Shown: positions 27,781-36,903, counted from the first letter of the stretch. The stretch is 64,000 bases of DNA from Vibrio galatheae (GCF_000967545.1 NZ_JXXV01000025.1:124001-188000), one strand, 5' to 3'. Numbers and translations are program-made. Notes: generated from the sequence alone by a model not told the origin.

Positions 27781-27804
27781 AACCCAGCTTCGGCTGGGTT
27801 TTTT
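27781..27804 (+). terminator. nqr operon terminator
   Basis: AACCCAGC, TTCG tetraloop, GCTGGGTT then TTTT. The UUCG loop and T run make this a strong intrinsic terminator. Confidence 0.92.
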
Positions 27805-27913
27805 ACTATCTTGAGAAAAGAATAAAATAGTTTGAAAAGGTTGGCAGTTAAAAAGGCGATTAGCGGAGCGAGGGTTATACTCTAGGATAGCGTTGACGAT
27901 CAGGGAGGCGAAA

Positions 27914-28147
27914 ATGGAATTACATCAGCACAATATGGCGGATCTATTCAATCAACTTGGCTTAGGCAGTTCATCTCAAGAAATCAAACAGTTTGTCAAT
28001 AGTCATCGTCAGCAGCACAGCTCTGAGCCTTTGCACCATGCAAGCTTTTGGAATCCATCACAAGCGGCATTCTTAAAGCAAGCAATAGAGGAAGATGCCG
28101 ACTGGGCTGAATTAGTTGATCAGCTCAATATCATGTTACGTGACTAG
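27914..28147 (+). CDS. DUF2789 family small protein
   Basis: A 77-residue soluble, mostly helical protein that fits the DUF2789 family pattern: an N-terminal MADLFNQLGL, central HHASFWNPSQAAFLKQAIEED and terminal ADWAELVDQLN. The ATG at 27914 has GGGAGG six bases upstream; an upstream in-frame start at 27893 lacks a site. Function is unknown. It lies between the nqr operon and dinB, and probably has its own promoter in the 100 bases after the nqr terminator. Confidence 0.85.
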   Translation: MELHQHNMADLFNQLGLGSSSQEIKQFVNSHRQQHSSEPLHHASFWNPSQAAFLKQAIEEDADWAELVDQLNIMLRD

Positions 28148-28223
28148 CAAGCAGTGCCTCTAAGCCCATGCGAATCCTATTCAGGGGGGGCGTGGGTGTT
28201 TGCTTGTATCGTTAAATAATTTA

Positions 28224-28243
28224 TACTGTTTTTATATACAGCT
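28224..28243. promoter_or_regulatory. LexA (SOS) box upstream of dinB
   Basis: CTGT (28226-28229), eight A/T bases, ACAG (28238-28241). This fits the CTGTN8ACAG consensus exactly, with an AT-only core. It lies 20 bases before the dinB start codon, so LexA binding would block initiation. Confidence 0.9.
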
Positions 28244-28261
28244 TTTTATTGTTGAGTAATC

Positions 28262-29329
28262 ATGGCGAGCGAGCGAATACGCAAGATAATCCATGTTGAT
28301 ATGGATTGCTTCTATGCTGCGGTAGAGATGCGAGACAATCCCGCTTACCGAGGTCGTCCACTTGCGGTTGGCGGTCACGAGAAACAGCGTGGTGTATTAA
28401 GTACTTGTAATTACGAAGCCAGAAAGTTCGGCATTCGCAGTGCCATGCCTACTGCGAAAGCATTGCAACTTTGTCCGCAGCTTTTAGTTGTGCCAGGCAG
28501 AATGCAGGTTTATAAAGCCGTATCGAAACAGATTAGGGAAATTTTTTCTCGCTATACCTTGCTCATTGAACCTTTGTCATTGGATGAGGCGTTTCTCGAT
28601 GTCACTGAATGTACGCATTATCAAGGATCTGCAACGTTAATCGCTGAAGCAATACGGCGAGATATATGGCAAGAATTGGCTTTAACGGCTTCAGCCGGTG
28701 TCGCGCCGGTAAAATTTTTAGCCAAAGTCGCTTCAGATATGAACAAACCCAATGGTCAATATGTTATTCCTCCTGATAAAGTTCAGCAGGTGGTCGACAA
28801 GCTACCCCTTGAGAAAATTCCCGGTGTCGGCAAAGTCAGTCTAGAGAAGCTGCATCAAGCGGGTTTTTATATCGGTGAAGATATCAAGAATAGCGACTAT
28901 CGTGAATTGCTGCTCAAGTTCGGTCGATTGGGTGCATCGCTATGGAACAAGAGTCACGGGATAGACAATCGTGAAGTTGTTGTTGAGCGTGAGCGGAAAT
29001 CGGTCGGCGTCGAGCGCACCTTTAGTCAGAATATCACCTCTTATGAACAGTGTTGGCAGGTGATAGAAGAAAAGTTGTTTCCCGAGCTGGAAAGCCGCTT
29101 GAGCAAAGCATCGCCAGATAAAGCGATCATCAAACAAGGCATCAAGCTAAAGTTTGCCGATTTTCAGTTGACCACAATTGAACATATTCACACTGAATTA
29201 GAGTTGGAATATTTCAAACAGTTGCTGCGCGACATATTAAAGCGCCAGCAAGGACGAGAGATCCGCTTACTCGGGCTAAGTGTGATGCTGAAACCTGAAG
29301 AACAGACCAAGCAGTTGAGTTTCTTTTAG
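28262..29329 (+). CDS. dinB: DNA polymerase IV (Y family)
   Basis: A translesion polymerase of 355 residues induced by DNA damage. Catalytic acids lie in HVDMDCFYAAVE (the Asp near residue 10) and in PLSLDEAFLDVT (Asp-Glu near 105). The helix-hairpin-helix thumb contains KIPGVGKVSLEKL, and the C-terminal QLSFF resembles a sliding-clamp binding motif. A consensus LexA box precedes the ATG, so SOS control is expected. Its TAG stop overlaps the stop codon of the convergent helicase gene, and no terminator separates them. Confidence 0.96.
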   Translation: MASERIRKIIHVDMDCFYAAVEMRDNPAYRGRPLAVGGHEKQRGVLSTCNYEARKFGIRSAMPTAKALQLCPQLLVVPGRMQVYKAVSKQIREIFSRYTLLIEPLSLDEAFLDVTECTHYQGSATLIAEAIRRDIWQELALTASAGVAPVKFLAKVASDMNKPNGQYVIPPDKVQQVVDKLPLEKIPGVGKVSLEKLHQAGFYIGEDIKNSDYRELLLKFGRLGASLWNKSHGIDNREVVVERERKSVGVERTFSQNITSYEQCWQVIEEKLFPELESRLSKASPDKAIIKQGIKLKFADFQLTTIEHIHTELELEYFKQLLRDILKRQQGREIRLLGLSVMLKPEEQTKQLSFF

Positions 29330-31254
29330 CCGTCAATTTGCTCTAGCACTTGGGCGAATGGTGTCGCTTCGAGCTTAGCGAAGCCAGATAAACCGCGCGC
29401 CTTTAGCTTGGTAAACTTGGGGGTTGCAATCCCGCACAAAAACTTAGCTTTAAGCTGTAACGAGAGCTGTTTACCCGCCCTGTCCTCAAGCTCGTTTACC
29501 CAAATCATTATCTGCTCGCGGGAATGCTGCTCATAGTTTGGTTTAGGTAAGCGAGCAATATCGCCTCGACATACACTGCAATGACCGCATTGAGAGGGCG
29601 CATTATGGTCAGCGAAATAGTTAGCTAGTCCTGCGCTCAAACATTGCTGTGACTGAAAGTAATTCAATAGGTTGTGTATTCGTTCAACATCACTACGCTC
29701 TTTGTCTTTAAACAGAGCTGATAGATGTTCGGTCAGCTCGTCAACACTTTGATTGACAGGCGTTACTTGATATACCTCAGTCATCAGTTTGCTTTCGAGC
29801 TCTATCCAGCCTTTTTCATTAAAGTAATCGAGTGCTGCAATTGCGCGTTGTCGTTCTCCTTGGAACTGCATCCACAAAGCATCAAAATCGACCTGGCACC
29901 AAATCTTTGCTTGGCTCGAGCATTCAAATAACGCAGAGACGAAATGCTGTCGCTCAGTATCAAATTGATTGATAATAAACTGCTTATCTTGAACAAACTT
30001 AAAGCGATAGTCGGCATAGTAACTGTATTTCGCGGCAATCACACCGGCCATTTCCATATACACTAATAAGGTTTTGAGTGGCAGTTGGCGAATGTTAGTC
30101 TCAGTTGAGAGTCGCGAAAGCACGACTTCCCATTGGGGGGCACTATCCAAGGCTTGCTCAAGAAGATTGCGTATATCGCTTGGTTCAGGTGTATCGCCGT
30201 AGATAAAGTTCTCAAGAGTACTCAAGCCATTTTGATTGGCGAGCAAGACACATTTTGCGGGCAAGCCATCGCGCCCGGCGCGGCCAATCTCTTGCGCATA
30301 GTTCTCGATGGACTTCGGTAGATCAAAGTGGATTACCCGGCGAATATCTGACTTATCAACTCCCATACCAAAGGCGATAGTAGCAACGATACAATCGAGT
30401 TCGCCGCGCATAAACTGATCTTGGATTGACTCACGAACGTCCGGTTTCATTCCTGCGTGATAGGCGTGGGCATTGATGCCCGCTTTGAGCAGTACTTTCG
30501 CGACAGATTCAGCGCTTTGCTGAAGCGTGACATAGACGACAGTTGGTTGCGTTGGTGCGGGGCGGATGAGTTCGAGCAGCATCTCTGTTTTGTTTTCGTC
30601 TTCGCATGGCACGACAGTTAAATCTAAGTTTGCCCGATAAAACCCCGTTACGACCACATCGCTGTCAGCAATCGAGAATTTCTCTTTCATATCATCAATT
30701 ACCGCTTGGGTGGCAGTGGCAGTCAGGAGTAACGCTTGGGGAATATTGAACTGTTTTAAGTAATGAGGCAGCTTTAAATAATCGGGGCGAAAGTTATGCC
30801 CCCATTCTGAGATACAGTGCGCCTCATCAACGACCAACATGGATATTGGAACTTGAGCGATAAATTGGCGAAAGCGTTCGTTCTTAAGTCTTTCTACTGA
30901 GATCATCAGAACTTTAATCTCACCCTGACGCACTCGTTCCATCACTTGCTGTGTATCTTCACGGCTCTGGCTGGAATCAATTGAAGCGGCGGCGATATTT
31001 TTACTGTGTAAAAAAGCCAGTTGATCTTTCATCAACGCAAGCAGAGGAGAAACAACCAAGGTTAGGTGAGGTAAAATCGTTGCGGGGAGCTGATAACACA
31101 ATGACTTTCCTGAACCAGTGGGAAAGATTGCCGCACACGAGCGTCCTGCGAGTATGGTTTCGATCGCCTGTTTCTGACCTGCGCGGAGATGCTCAAAGCC
31201 AAATGTCTGTTTAAGTGTTTGCTCAATGAGTGATTGGTGCGTCAAAGTGTCCAT
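29326..31254 (-). CDS. RecQ-family ATP-dependent DNA helicase
   Basis: A 642-residue superfamily 2 helicase. Motif I is PTGSGKS (45-51), motif II DEAH (143-146), motif III LLTATAT, and motif VI QEIGRAGRDG. A C-terminal zinc-binding region has CLSAGLANYF then CGHCSVC. I see no convincing HRDC domain; the C-terminus (SGFAKLEATPFAQVLEQIDG) may be a remnant. It differs from canonical RecQ in the RecQ-C-terminal part, so vibrios probably have a separate recQ elsewhere; no symbol is given. It is convergent with dinB (stop codons overlap) and divergent from the Gre-like gene. Confidence 0.9.
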   Translation of the reverse strand: MDTLTHQSLIEQTLKQTFGFEHLRAGQKQAIETILAGRSCAAIFPTGSGKSLCYQLPATILPHLTLVVSPLLALMKDQLAFLHSKNIAAASIDSSQSREDTQQVMERVRQGEIKVLMISVERLKNERFRQFIAQVPISMLVVDEAHCISEWGHNFRPDYLKLPHYLKQFNIPQALLLTATATQAVIDDMKEKFSIADSDVVVTGFYRANLDLTVVPCEDENKTEMLLELIRPAPTQPTVVYVTLQQSAESVAKVLLKAGINAHAYHAGMKPDVRESIQDQFMRGELDCIVATIAFGMGVDKSDIRRVIHFDLPKSIENYAQEIGRAGRDGLPAKCVLLANQNGLSTLENFIYGDTPEPSDIRNLLEQALDSAPQWEVVLSRLSTETNIRQLPLKTLLVYMEMAGVIAAKYSYYADYRFKFVQDKQFIINQFDTERQHFVSALFECSSQAKIWCQVDFDALWMQFQGERQRAIAALDYFNEKGWIELESKLMTEVYQVTPVNQSVDELTEHLSALFKDKERSDVERIHNLLNYFQSQQCLSAGLANYFADHNAPSQCGHCSVCRGDIARLPKPNYEQHSREQIMIWVNELEDRAGKQLSLQLKAKFLCGIATPKFTKLKARGLSGFAKLEATPFAQVLEQIDG

Positions 31255-31332
31255 GTGGCTGTCCTGCTATTCTCTTCTCGCGTGGTCACAGGTATTCTAA
31301 TGGTTATAACGAGCATGGAACATGATTTTAGT

Positions 31333-31809
31333 ATGAATAAATTGGACTTGCGCCAAGCAATTGTGTCGTTTTTGCGTAGCAAGCTCGCGGTGGCGGTTAG
31401 TTCGGCGCAGAGAGCCATTGAGTCAGCAACGGATGAAGAAACGGTGCCCGAACATAAATATGATACGCTGGCATTAGAAGCGTCTTATCTAGCCCACGGG
31501 CAAGCGATGCGTGTTCAGGAGTGCGAGCAAGAAATACAACGTATCACCACTATGTTACTGCCAGACGCGCCCGATAAGGTCATGCTTGGAAGTCTCGTTT
31601 CATTGCTAGACGTTGACGATAAACGCCAATGTTTTTTTCTCGCGCCCTGTGCTGGTGGGTTAAAAGTCCCCCTTCAACATCACTCGATTATGCTGGTGAC
31701 CTTCGATTCACCACTAGGAAAAGCACTAAAAGCCAAGAGGGTGGGCGATGAAGTCAGTTACAAGATTGGTAAAATTGACTACAACTATGAAATAGAAACT
31801 ATAAGCTGA
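31333..31809 (+). CDS. GreA/GreB-like elongation factor family protein
   Basis: A 158-residue protein if started at the ATG at 31333 (MNKLDLRQAI). Upstream in-frame ATGs at 31315 and 31300 exist but the first part of that frame overlaps the helicase start region and looks non-coding. The N-terminal half is a predicted coiled coil (ESATDEETVPEHKYDTLALE). The C-terminal half has the Gre FKBP-like signature SPLGKALKAKRVGDEVSYK. It is not the main GreA or GreB: the acidic coiled-coil tip of those proteins is not seen in its usual form. Binding in the RNA polymerase secondary channel is an inference from the family. Confidence 0.75.
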   Translation: MNKLDLRQAIVSFLRSKLAVAVSSAQRAIESATDEETVPEHKYDTLALEASYLAHGQAMRVQECEQEIQRITTMLLPDAPDKVMLGSLVSLLDVDDKRQCFFLAPCAGGLKVPLQHHSIMLVTFDSPLGKALKAKRVGDEVSYKIGKIDYNYEIETIS

Positions 31810-31864
31810 CAAACCAGCGTGTAGATTTGCTATGTTAGTCATCAATGAAATGAGTGGAATGACG

Positions 31865-32608
31865 ATGAAAAAAGTATTACTTGCCTTGCCTTTGCTGCTT
31901 TCGAGTCCAGTTTACGCTGTACAGTGTAAGGTGGATTTGGAAAATGAAATTCATCTCAATGGTGAACGATTGGAAATTGTTCAAACCAGTGGTGATAAAG
32001 CAGTGATTGATTCTGACAATAACTTACTGATTCACGGTGAAAAAATTGAACTGAGCCGTGACCAGCAACAGGCTGTTGAGCAATACCGCGATAGCTTGAA
32101 TGACTATTTGCCTAGAGCGAAGCAAATAGCACAAGACGGTTTAGCGCTAGCAAATGATATTGTCGATGATGTGGCACAAAGTTTTGATGCCCCTGAAGCG
32201 TTTGAAAGTGTAAAACAAGCCATGCAGCAATTTTATGCAGACATTGAAGCTCGTTACTATCAAAACGGTGACTTGGTTCTACCTGCTGATAGTTTTGGAT
32301 CCTTGAGTGAAACCTGGTCTGAAGATTTTGAAAAGGCTAAAGCGATCTTTAATGAAGAATTCATTACCAGTGCGTTCAACGCCATGTCAGAAAAAATGCA
32401 GGCAGAAAGCGGGATAAATTTAACCGAGATGGCGAACTCGATGACCGAACTCAAAGAGCGCATAGCGGAACGTTTGAAGCAGCACTCTGCTGAAGTGGAA
32501 GAGCAAACCGAAGCTTTCTGCGATTCATTGGATCAAATGGCAGAGCAAGAACAGCAATTGCACAATAAGATACCAGCTCTAAAGGATTACCAAGTTTTTA
32601 CGATTTAA
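31865..32608 (+). CDS. YggN/DUF2884 family exported protein
   Basis: A 247-residue predicted periplasmic protein. The ATG at 31865 gives a clean signal peptide MKKVLLALPLLLSSPVYA; earlier in-frame ATGs at 31832 and 31859 would only extend it. Two cysteines (in VQCKVD and AFCDSLD) could form a disulfide. The rest is helical with glutamine- and glutamate-rich stretches. The layout (short beta start, central helix bundle, Cys near both ends) resembles DUF2884/YggN of E. coli, whose function is unknown. It is 55 bases downstream of the Gre-like gene and could be cotranscribed. Confidence 0.75.
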   Translation: MKKVLLALPLLLSSPVYAVQCKVDLENEIHLNGERLEIVQTSGDKAVIDSDNNLLIHGEKIELSRDQQQAVEQYRDSLNDYLPRAKQIAQDGLALANDIVDDVAQSFDAPEAFESVKQAMQQFYADIEARYYQNGDLVLPADSFGSLSETWSEDFEKAKAIFNEEFITSAFNAMSEKMQAESGINLTEMANSMTELKERIAERLKQHSAEVEEQTEAFCDSLDQMAEQEQQLHNKIPALKDYQVFTI

Positions 32609-32639
32609 TCTAATCGCTTTCATGGCAGTTAGTTATTTG

Positions 32640-32671
32640 GCAGCAACACCACGCTATCCTCGTGTTGCTGC
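32640..32671 (+). other. Hairpin after the DUF2884 gene
   Basis: GCAGCAACAC, 12-base loop, GTGTTGCTGC: a perfect 10-bp stem without a T run. It may end transcription inefficiently or stabilise the 3' end. The remaining 197 bases before the transporter gene show no ORF; AT-rich promoter-like sequence is present, but I could not choose an element. Confidence 0.5.
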
Positions 32672-32868
32672 TAATACGTTCTAGCGATCCCCACTCCCGA
32701 TATTACTTTGCCTTCTTATAGATAACTTGATGTGTCAATGTTAGTTTACAAGTTTGTTTTGCTGTAGATTTGACCTGGAGCCTCTCATAACTGCTATTTA
32801 TATTGTGATTGATAGTGTTTTGTATTAATGTACTAGCTAACTAGTTCATTGGTGCGAATTTAAGTGGT

Positions 32869-34233
32869 ATGGCACAAGTAGACAACGCTCAATCAAGGGA
32901 GCATTTCGGCTCTCGTCTTGGATTTATTCTTGCCGCAGCGGGTGCCGCTGTTGGTCTCGGCAACATTTGGGGATTTCCAACTCAAGCAGCAAGTAATGGC
33001 GGTGGCGCCTTTCTGGTTGTTTATCTGCTTATGATCCTAGTCGTTGCCTTTCCTATGTTGGTGGTGGAAATGGCGATCGGACGTCATGGTCAAGCAAACC
33101 CGGTTGATAGTATGCGTTCACTAACCTCCAATCCGATGAGCCAAAAAGTCGGAGCGGCGGTCGGTTGGATTGGTCTTAGTGTGCCAAGCGCAGTGCTTGC
33201 GTTTTATAGTATCGTTGGCGGTTGGTTGATCTGTTTTTTACTCGGGGCAATCACCGACCTACTGGGTATGGAAGCAGCAACAACCTGGTTTAAAGGCTTT
33301 AGTGTAGAGCGCAATTTGTTCGGTACCATCAGCTTTTATGTGTTGACGGTATTAATTGTTCAAGGTGGGGTGAAGCAGGGTATAGAAAAGTGGTCGACAC
33401 GGTTAATGCCTGCGCTATTTGCACTGTTTGCGTTGTTGTTTGTATATATCATGACGCAAAGCGGCGCAATGGAAGGACTTAAGCATTACTTGGTTCCTGA
33501 TTTTGACAAGGTTATGGATCGTAAGCTGATTTTAGCCGCAATGGGACAGGGTTTTTTCTCGCTGACCATTGGCGGCTGTTCAATGCTGATCTATGGTTCG
33601 TATTTGAGTAAGAAAGAAAACCTACCCAAGATGGCAATGAACGTCACCTTGGTTGATACAGCTGTGGCGTTTGTTGCAGGTTTGGTGGTGATGCCAGCCA
33701 TGTTTGTGGCAATGCAAAAAGGCGTGCAAATCTACGCGCAAGATGGCTCGCTGTTGAGTTCTGATACCTTAGTGTTCACCGTATTACCGCTAATGTTTGA
33801 CAGTCTAGGCTGGCTTGGGCAGATCTTTTTAATTGTGTTCTTTTTGTTGCTGACGATTGCTGCCTTGACTTCATCAATTTCAATGCTTGAATGCCCGGTA
33901 GCTTTAGTCAGTGAACGCTTCCATACTAAACGCACCTCTACCAGTTGGGTATTGGGAGGTTTAATTGCGCTGTTTAGTGTCATTATTGTCTACAACTTTG
34001 CTGCCATGTTTGGCCTAGTGGCGATGATTGCTACGCAATATTTGCAACCGGCTGCTGCGCTGCTGTTTTGTCTATTTGGTGGCTGGGTGTGGAGTCGACA
34101 CTCCAAGATAAAAGAGTTAGAGCAGGGGTGTCCTGAATTTACCCAAGGTTGGTTTGGTAAGCTTTGGCCTGCGTATGTCAAATTCGTCTGCCCGATTTTA
34201 GTGGCGACTGTTATTTGGGCATCGTTTGGTTAA
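32869..34233 (+). CDS. Neurotransmitter:sodium symporter (SNF) family transporter
   Basis: A 454-residue inner-membrane transporter with about 11-12 helices. It has the family signature near the N-terminus: SRLGFILAAAGAAVGLGNIWGFP at residues 16-38, where the unwound part of helix 1 binds Na+ and substrate, followed by NGGGAFLVVYLL. Bacterial members of this family (for example LeuT, TnaT, MhsT) move amino acids with Na+; the substrate cannot be read from sequence. The Na+ coupling matches the Na+ gradient built by the Nqr complex encoded 5 kb away. It is monocistronic and closed by a bidirectional terminator. Confidence 0.92.
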   Translation: MAQVDNAQSREHFGSRLGFILAAAGAAVGLGNIWGFPTQAASNGGGAFLVVYLLMILVVAFPMLVVEMAIGRHGQANPVDSMRSLTSNPMSQKVGAAVGWIGLSVPSAVLAFYSIVGGWLICFLLGAITDLLGMEAATTWFKGFSVERNLFGTISFYVLTVLIVQGGVKQGIEKWSTRLMPALFALFALLFVYIMTQSGAMEGLKHYLVPDFDKVMDRKLILAAMGQGFFSLTIGGCSMLIYGSYLSKKENLPKMAMNVTLVDTAVAFVAGLVVMPAMFVAMQKGVQIYAQDGSLLSSDTLVFTVLPLMFDSLGWLGQIFLIVFFLLLTIAALTSSISMLECPVALVSERFHTKRTSTSWVLGGLIALFSVIIVYNFAAMFGLVAMIATQYLQPAAALLFCLFGGWVWSRHSKIKELEQGCPEFTQGWFGKLWPAYVKFVCPILVATVIWASFG

Positions 34234-34248
34234 ACCTAATACGTAAAC

Positions 34249-34276
34249 AAACAGCCCGCACTAAGCGGGCTGTTTT
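34249..34276. terminator. Bidirectional terminator
   Basis: AAACAGCCCGC, loop ACTAA, GCGGGCTGTTT: an 11-bp perfect stem between the SNF transporter and the convergent rimK operon. Confidence 0.88.
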
Positions 34277-34285
34277 GAATTTAGG

Positions 34286-35350
34286 TTATGAGGGGGAGTT
34301 TATTTGACCCGTTGTGAGCGGCTCTAAATCGGCATCTGAGACTTCGCCAATAAACTCTTCTACCACTTGTGATACTTCTTGATCATCTTCTTCAAAGTAA
34401 GCTAAGTGGAAAATTGCATCGCCCTCATTAACTAACGGCAGGGTTTGTTGACCAATAACAATTCCCCCTTTACGTGCTGTAATTTCTATCTCGCTGTGAC
34501 CAAGTGGGGCACTGATGTATGCCAGAACCTGTCCGCGGTTAACTTTTTCCCCGAGTGTCACCACGGTACGTAAAATGCCATCGTTTTCTGCTCGTAGCCA
34601 GCTGGTCGATTTGGCGATGACTGAGGTCGGCAATTTTTTGCGACTTTTTCGCACCATACCAATCGCCTGCATAACGCGTTTGACGCCTAAAAAGCCAGCA
34701 TTGATACAGATTGGCTCAAAGCGTAACGCTTCTCCTGCTTCATAAGTGAGGACTGGAATATTGAGTCGTTCCGCTTCGCTGCGCAGTGAACCTTCTCTCA
34801 ATGGAGAGTCAATGACGACAGGAGTTGCAAAGGCTTGCGCGATTCGCAGGGTTTCCGGATTACTTAGATCAGCGCGGATTTGCGGTAAATTGGTACGATG
34901 AATCGCTCCGGTGTGAAGGTCGAGAATATAGTCACAGCGCTGGGCCACTTGAGAAAAGAAAGTATGCGCCATGCGTGAGGCAAGCGAACCTTTTTCACTG
35001 CCTGGAAAGCAGCGGTTGAGATCCCGTCTGTCCGGCAGATAGCGCGATTTATGTATAAAGCCAAATACATTGACGATAGGCACAGCGATTAAGGTACCTT
35101 TGAGTTTTTTCGCGTCAATGGTGTTGATCAACTGGCGAACGATTTCGACGCCATTAAGCTCATCACCATGTATCGCCGCATTGACCATTAGAACTGGGCC
35201 TGCATTCAGACCGTTAATGATCTCCACCGGAATCGACAGTGGTGAATGGGTATAGAGCTTGGCGGATTCTAACTCTATGACCCGCCTTTCTCCCGGCGAG
35301 ACAGACTCGCCGAGAAATTCAAATACACTGTTTTTTTTAACCTTTGCCAC
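34286..35350 (-). CDS. Succinylglutamate desuccinylase/aspartoacylase family zinc hydrolase
   Basis: A 354-residue enzyme of the AstE/AspA branch of the M14 metallocarboxypeptidase clan. Zinc ligands are H61 and E64 in AIHGDELNG and H146 in [10 protein letters not shown]; the catalytic acid is E204 in [10 protein letters not shown]-terminal beta-barrel (about 260-330) resembles a biotinyl-lipoyl fold. The GTG at 35350 is preferred because AAGGA lies nine bases upstream; an ATG at 35386 would extend the frame by 12 residues further into rimK. It is the last gene of rimB-rimK-hydrolase. No arginine-catabolism genes are near, so AstE is unlikely. It may remove residues added by RimK; this is inferred. 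Confidence 0.85.
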   Translation of the reverse strand: MAKVKKNSVFEFLGESVSPGERRVIELESAKLYTHSPLSIPVEIINGLNAGPVLMVNAAIHGDELNGVEIVRQLINTIDAKKLKGTLIAVPIVNVFGFIHKSRYLPDRRDLNRCFPGSEKGSLASRMAHTFFSQVAQRCDYILDLHTGAIHRTNLPQIRADLSNPETLRIAQAFATPVVIDSPLREGSLRSEAERLNIPVLTYEAGEALRFEPICINAGFLGVKRVMQAIGMVRKSRKKLPTSVIAKSTSWLRAENDGILRTVVTLGEKVNRGQVLAYISAPLGHSEIEITARKGGIVIGQQTLPLVNEGDAIFHLAYFEEDDQEVSQVVEEFIGEVSDADLEPLTTGQINSPS

Positions 35351-36242
35351 GGGTTTTCGTCCTTCTGCTCGCCGCATTTCTCTCAATAAACTCGATAATC
35401 ATTCCAGCGATATCTTTGCCAGTCGCGGCCTCTATACCTTCAAGACCTGGAGATGAGTTTACTTCCATAACCAATGGACCACGCTCTGATCTTAGCAGAT
35501 CGACACCTGCGACATTAAGCCCCATAATTTTAGCCGCCGCAACTGCTGTGCGGCGCTCTTCCGGCGTGATTTTCACTAAGGAAGCACTACCTCCGCGGTG
35601 AAGGTTGGAACGAAACTCGCCTTCAGCCCCTTGTCGTTTCATCGCGGCAATGACTTTGTCACCGATAACAAAACAACGAATGTCCGCACCACCCGCTTCT
35701 TTAATATATTCTTGTACCATAATGTTGGCTTTCAAACCCATAAAGGCTTCGACAACACTCTCTGCTGCTTTACGCGTTTCTGCCAGCACGACACCAATTC
35801 CCTGAGTCCCTTCGAGTAGTTTGATCACGACTGGGGCTCCGCCAACCATATCAAGCAGATCTTTTACGTCATCCGGTTTACTGGCAAAACCTGTGATTGG
35901 CATGCCGATCCCTTTACGCGACAGGAGCTGCATCGAACGCAACTTGTCACGTGAACGGGTAATGGCAACCGATTCATTGACCGGGTAAACGCCGAGCATT
36001 TCAAACTGGCGTAGTACGGCAGTGCCATAGAAAGTAACCGAGGCACCAATTCGAGGAATAATCGCGTCGAAGCCAGAGAGCTCTTCACCTTTGAAATGAA
36101 TCTCAGGTTTATCCGAGTTGATATTCATATAGCAACGAAGTGCATCAACAACCTTGACCTCATGACCACGGTTTTTAGCCGCTTCAATCAAACGTTGGGT
36201 TGAATACAAGCGTGAGTTACGAGATAGAATACCAATTTTCAT
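35337..36242 (-). CDS. rimK: RimK, ribosomal protein S6 alpha-L-glutamate ligase
   Basis: An ATP-grasp ligase that adds glutamates to the C-terminus of ribosomal protein S6; the E. coli enzyme also makes poly-alpha-glutamate. It has 301 residues, equal to the family. The N-terminal [27 protein letters not shown]-like [16 protein letters not shown], the glycine-rich [12 protein letters not shown] loop, and the metal-binding [11 protein letters not shown] end are all close to E. coli RimK. Its start shares one base with the rimB stop, and its 3' end overlaps the hydrolase gene, so the three proteins are probably made in step. Confidence 0.94.
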   Translation of the reverse strand: MKIGILSRNSRLYSTQRLIEAAKNRGHEVKVVDALRCYMNINSDKPEIHFKGEELSGFDAIIPRIGASVTFYGTAVLRQFEMLGVYPVNESVAITRSRDKLRSMQLLSRKGIGMPITGFASKPDDVKDLLDMVGGAPVVIKLLEGTQGIGVVLAETRKAAESVVEAFMGLKANIMVQEYIKEAGGADIRCFVIGDKVIAAMKRQGAEGEFRSNLHRGGSASLVKITPEERRTAVAAAKIMGLNVAGVDLLRSERGPLVMEVNSSPGLEGIEAATGKDIAGMIIEFIERNAASRRTKTRGKG

Positions 36243-36682
36243 TATTTATTTTCCTCGAAAGGGATTAAAAACGATTCGACAGGGTCAACCGCGATACGAT
36301 GGTGCATAGCGCTGCGGCCTAGTAACATTCGAAAAGCCATGTTTTCGCGATTGGTTAAGGTAATTTCGATTGGCCAGCTTTTACCACCGATGCTCAATTC
36401 AGATTCGATCACGTAGCGCAGTTCTTCGTGGCCGCCAGAATCGCGTACAACACGTTCGTCAACCACCAGAGCTTCGCACACGGTTTCTACGTCAGTATTG
36501 TGCTGAATCGGGTGGAGCCAGAAGCGAACCCACAGAGCGTCTTGCTTCTTAAAGCTCTCTACTTTGAATGCGTGTAAACAAGAGGTTTTGGCTCCGGTAT
36601 CAATTTTTGCATTAATTTTCTCAATGCCAAGGTTTGGCAGGCTAAGAGTTTCTCGCCAACCAACAAGTAGCTTTTCTTTCAT
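36242..36682 (-). CDS. rimB: Retropepsin-like aspartic protease, RimB/DUF785 family
   Basis: A 146-residue protein of the family often labelled ATP-dependent zinc protease. It shows the retropepsin active-site motif DTGAKTS at residues 28-34 (Asp-Thr-Gly-Ala) followed by CLHA, and a C-terminal [11 protein letters not shown] that matches the fold's second hallmark. In Pseudomonas a protein of this family, RimB, works with RimK and modulates its glutamylation, which is why the symbol is offered. It is the first gene of the minus-strand trio. Its 5' leader of roughly 200 bases can form alternative hairpins. Confidence 0.82.
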   Translation of the reverse strand: MKEKLLVGWRETLSLPNLGIEKINAKIDTGAKTSCLHAFKVESFKKQDALWVRFWLHPIQHNTDVETVCEALVVDERVVRDSGGHEELRYVIESELSIGGKSWPIEITLTNRENMAFRMLLGRSAMHHRIAVDPVESFLIPFEENK

Positions 36683-36712
36683 CGCAGTAACAATATTTAA
36701 GAGAGTATTTAA

Positions 36713-36813
36713 GATGCTCGAATGAGGAGAGCATCACCAACGGAACACGGTCGTTTAATGCCGAGTATCGTGCCTGAAGAGGGTAAAGAATATACCCATG
36801 GGTGCTTCAAGGC
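36713..36813 (-). promoter_or_regulatory. Structured leader candidate upstream of rimB
   Basis: In plus-strand coordinates: GATGCTC/GAGCATC (36713-36719 with 36729-36735), CACG/CGTG (36746-36749 with 36769-36772), and an outer GCCTGAAG/CTTCAAGGC stem (36772-36779 with 36805-36813). Inside it, GGGTA/TACCC (36781-36785 with 36793-36797) competes with the palindrome ACCCATGGGT (36794-36803). pepD ends at its own terminator, so this stretch belongs to the rimB transcript. A known riboswitch class was not recognised. Confidence 0.4.
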
Positions 36814-36903
36814 TGGCGACTGTAGCAACCATATTGAGTGTTGACTAACGAAAATAAATCACCGTTACGACAAAATAAATTTATGGTTTGTTTGTGAAAA
36901 AGA

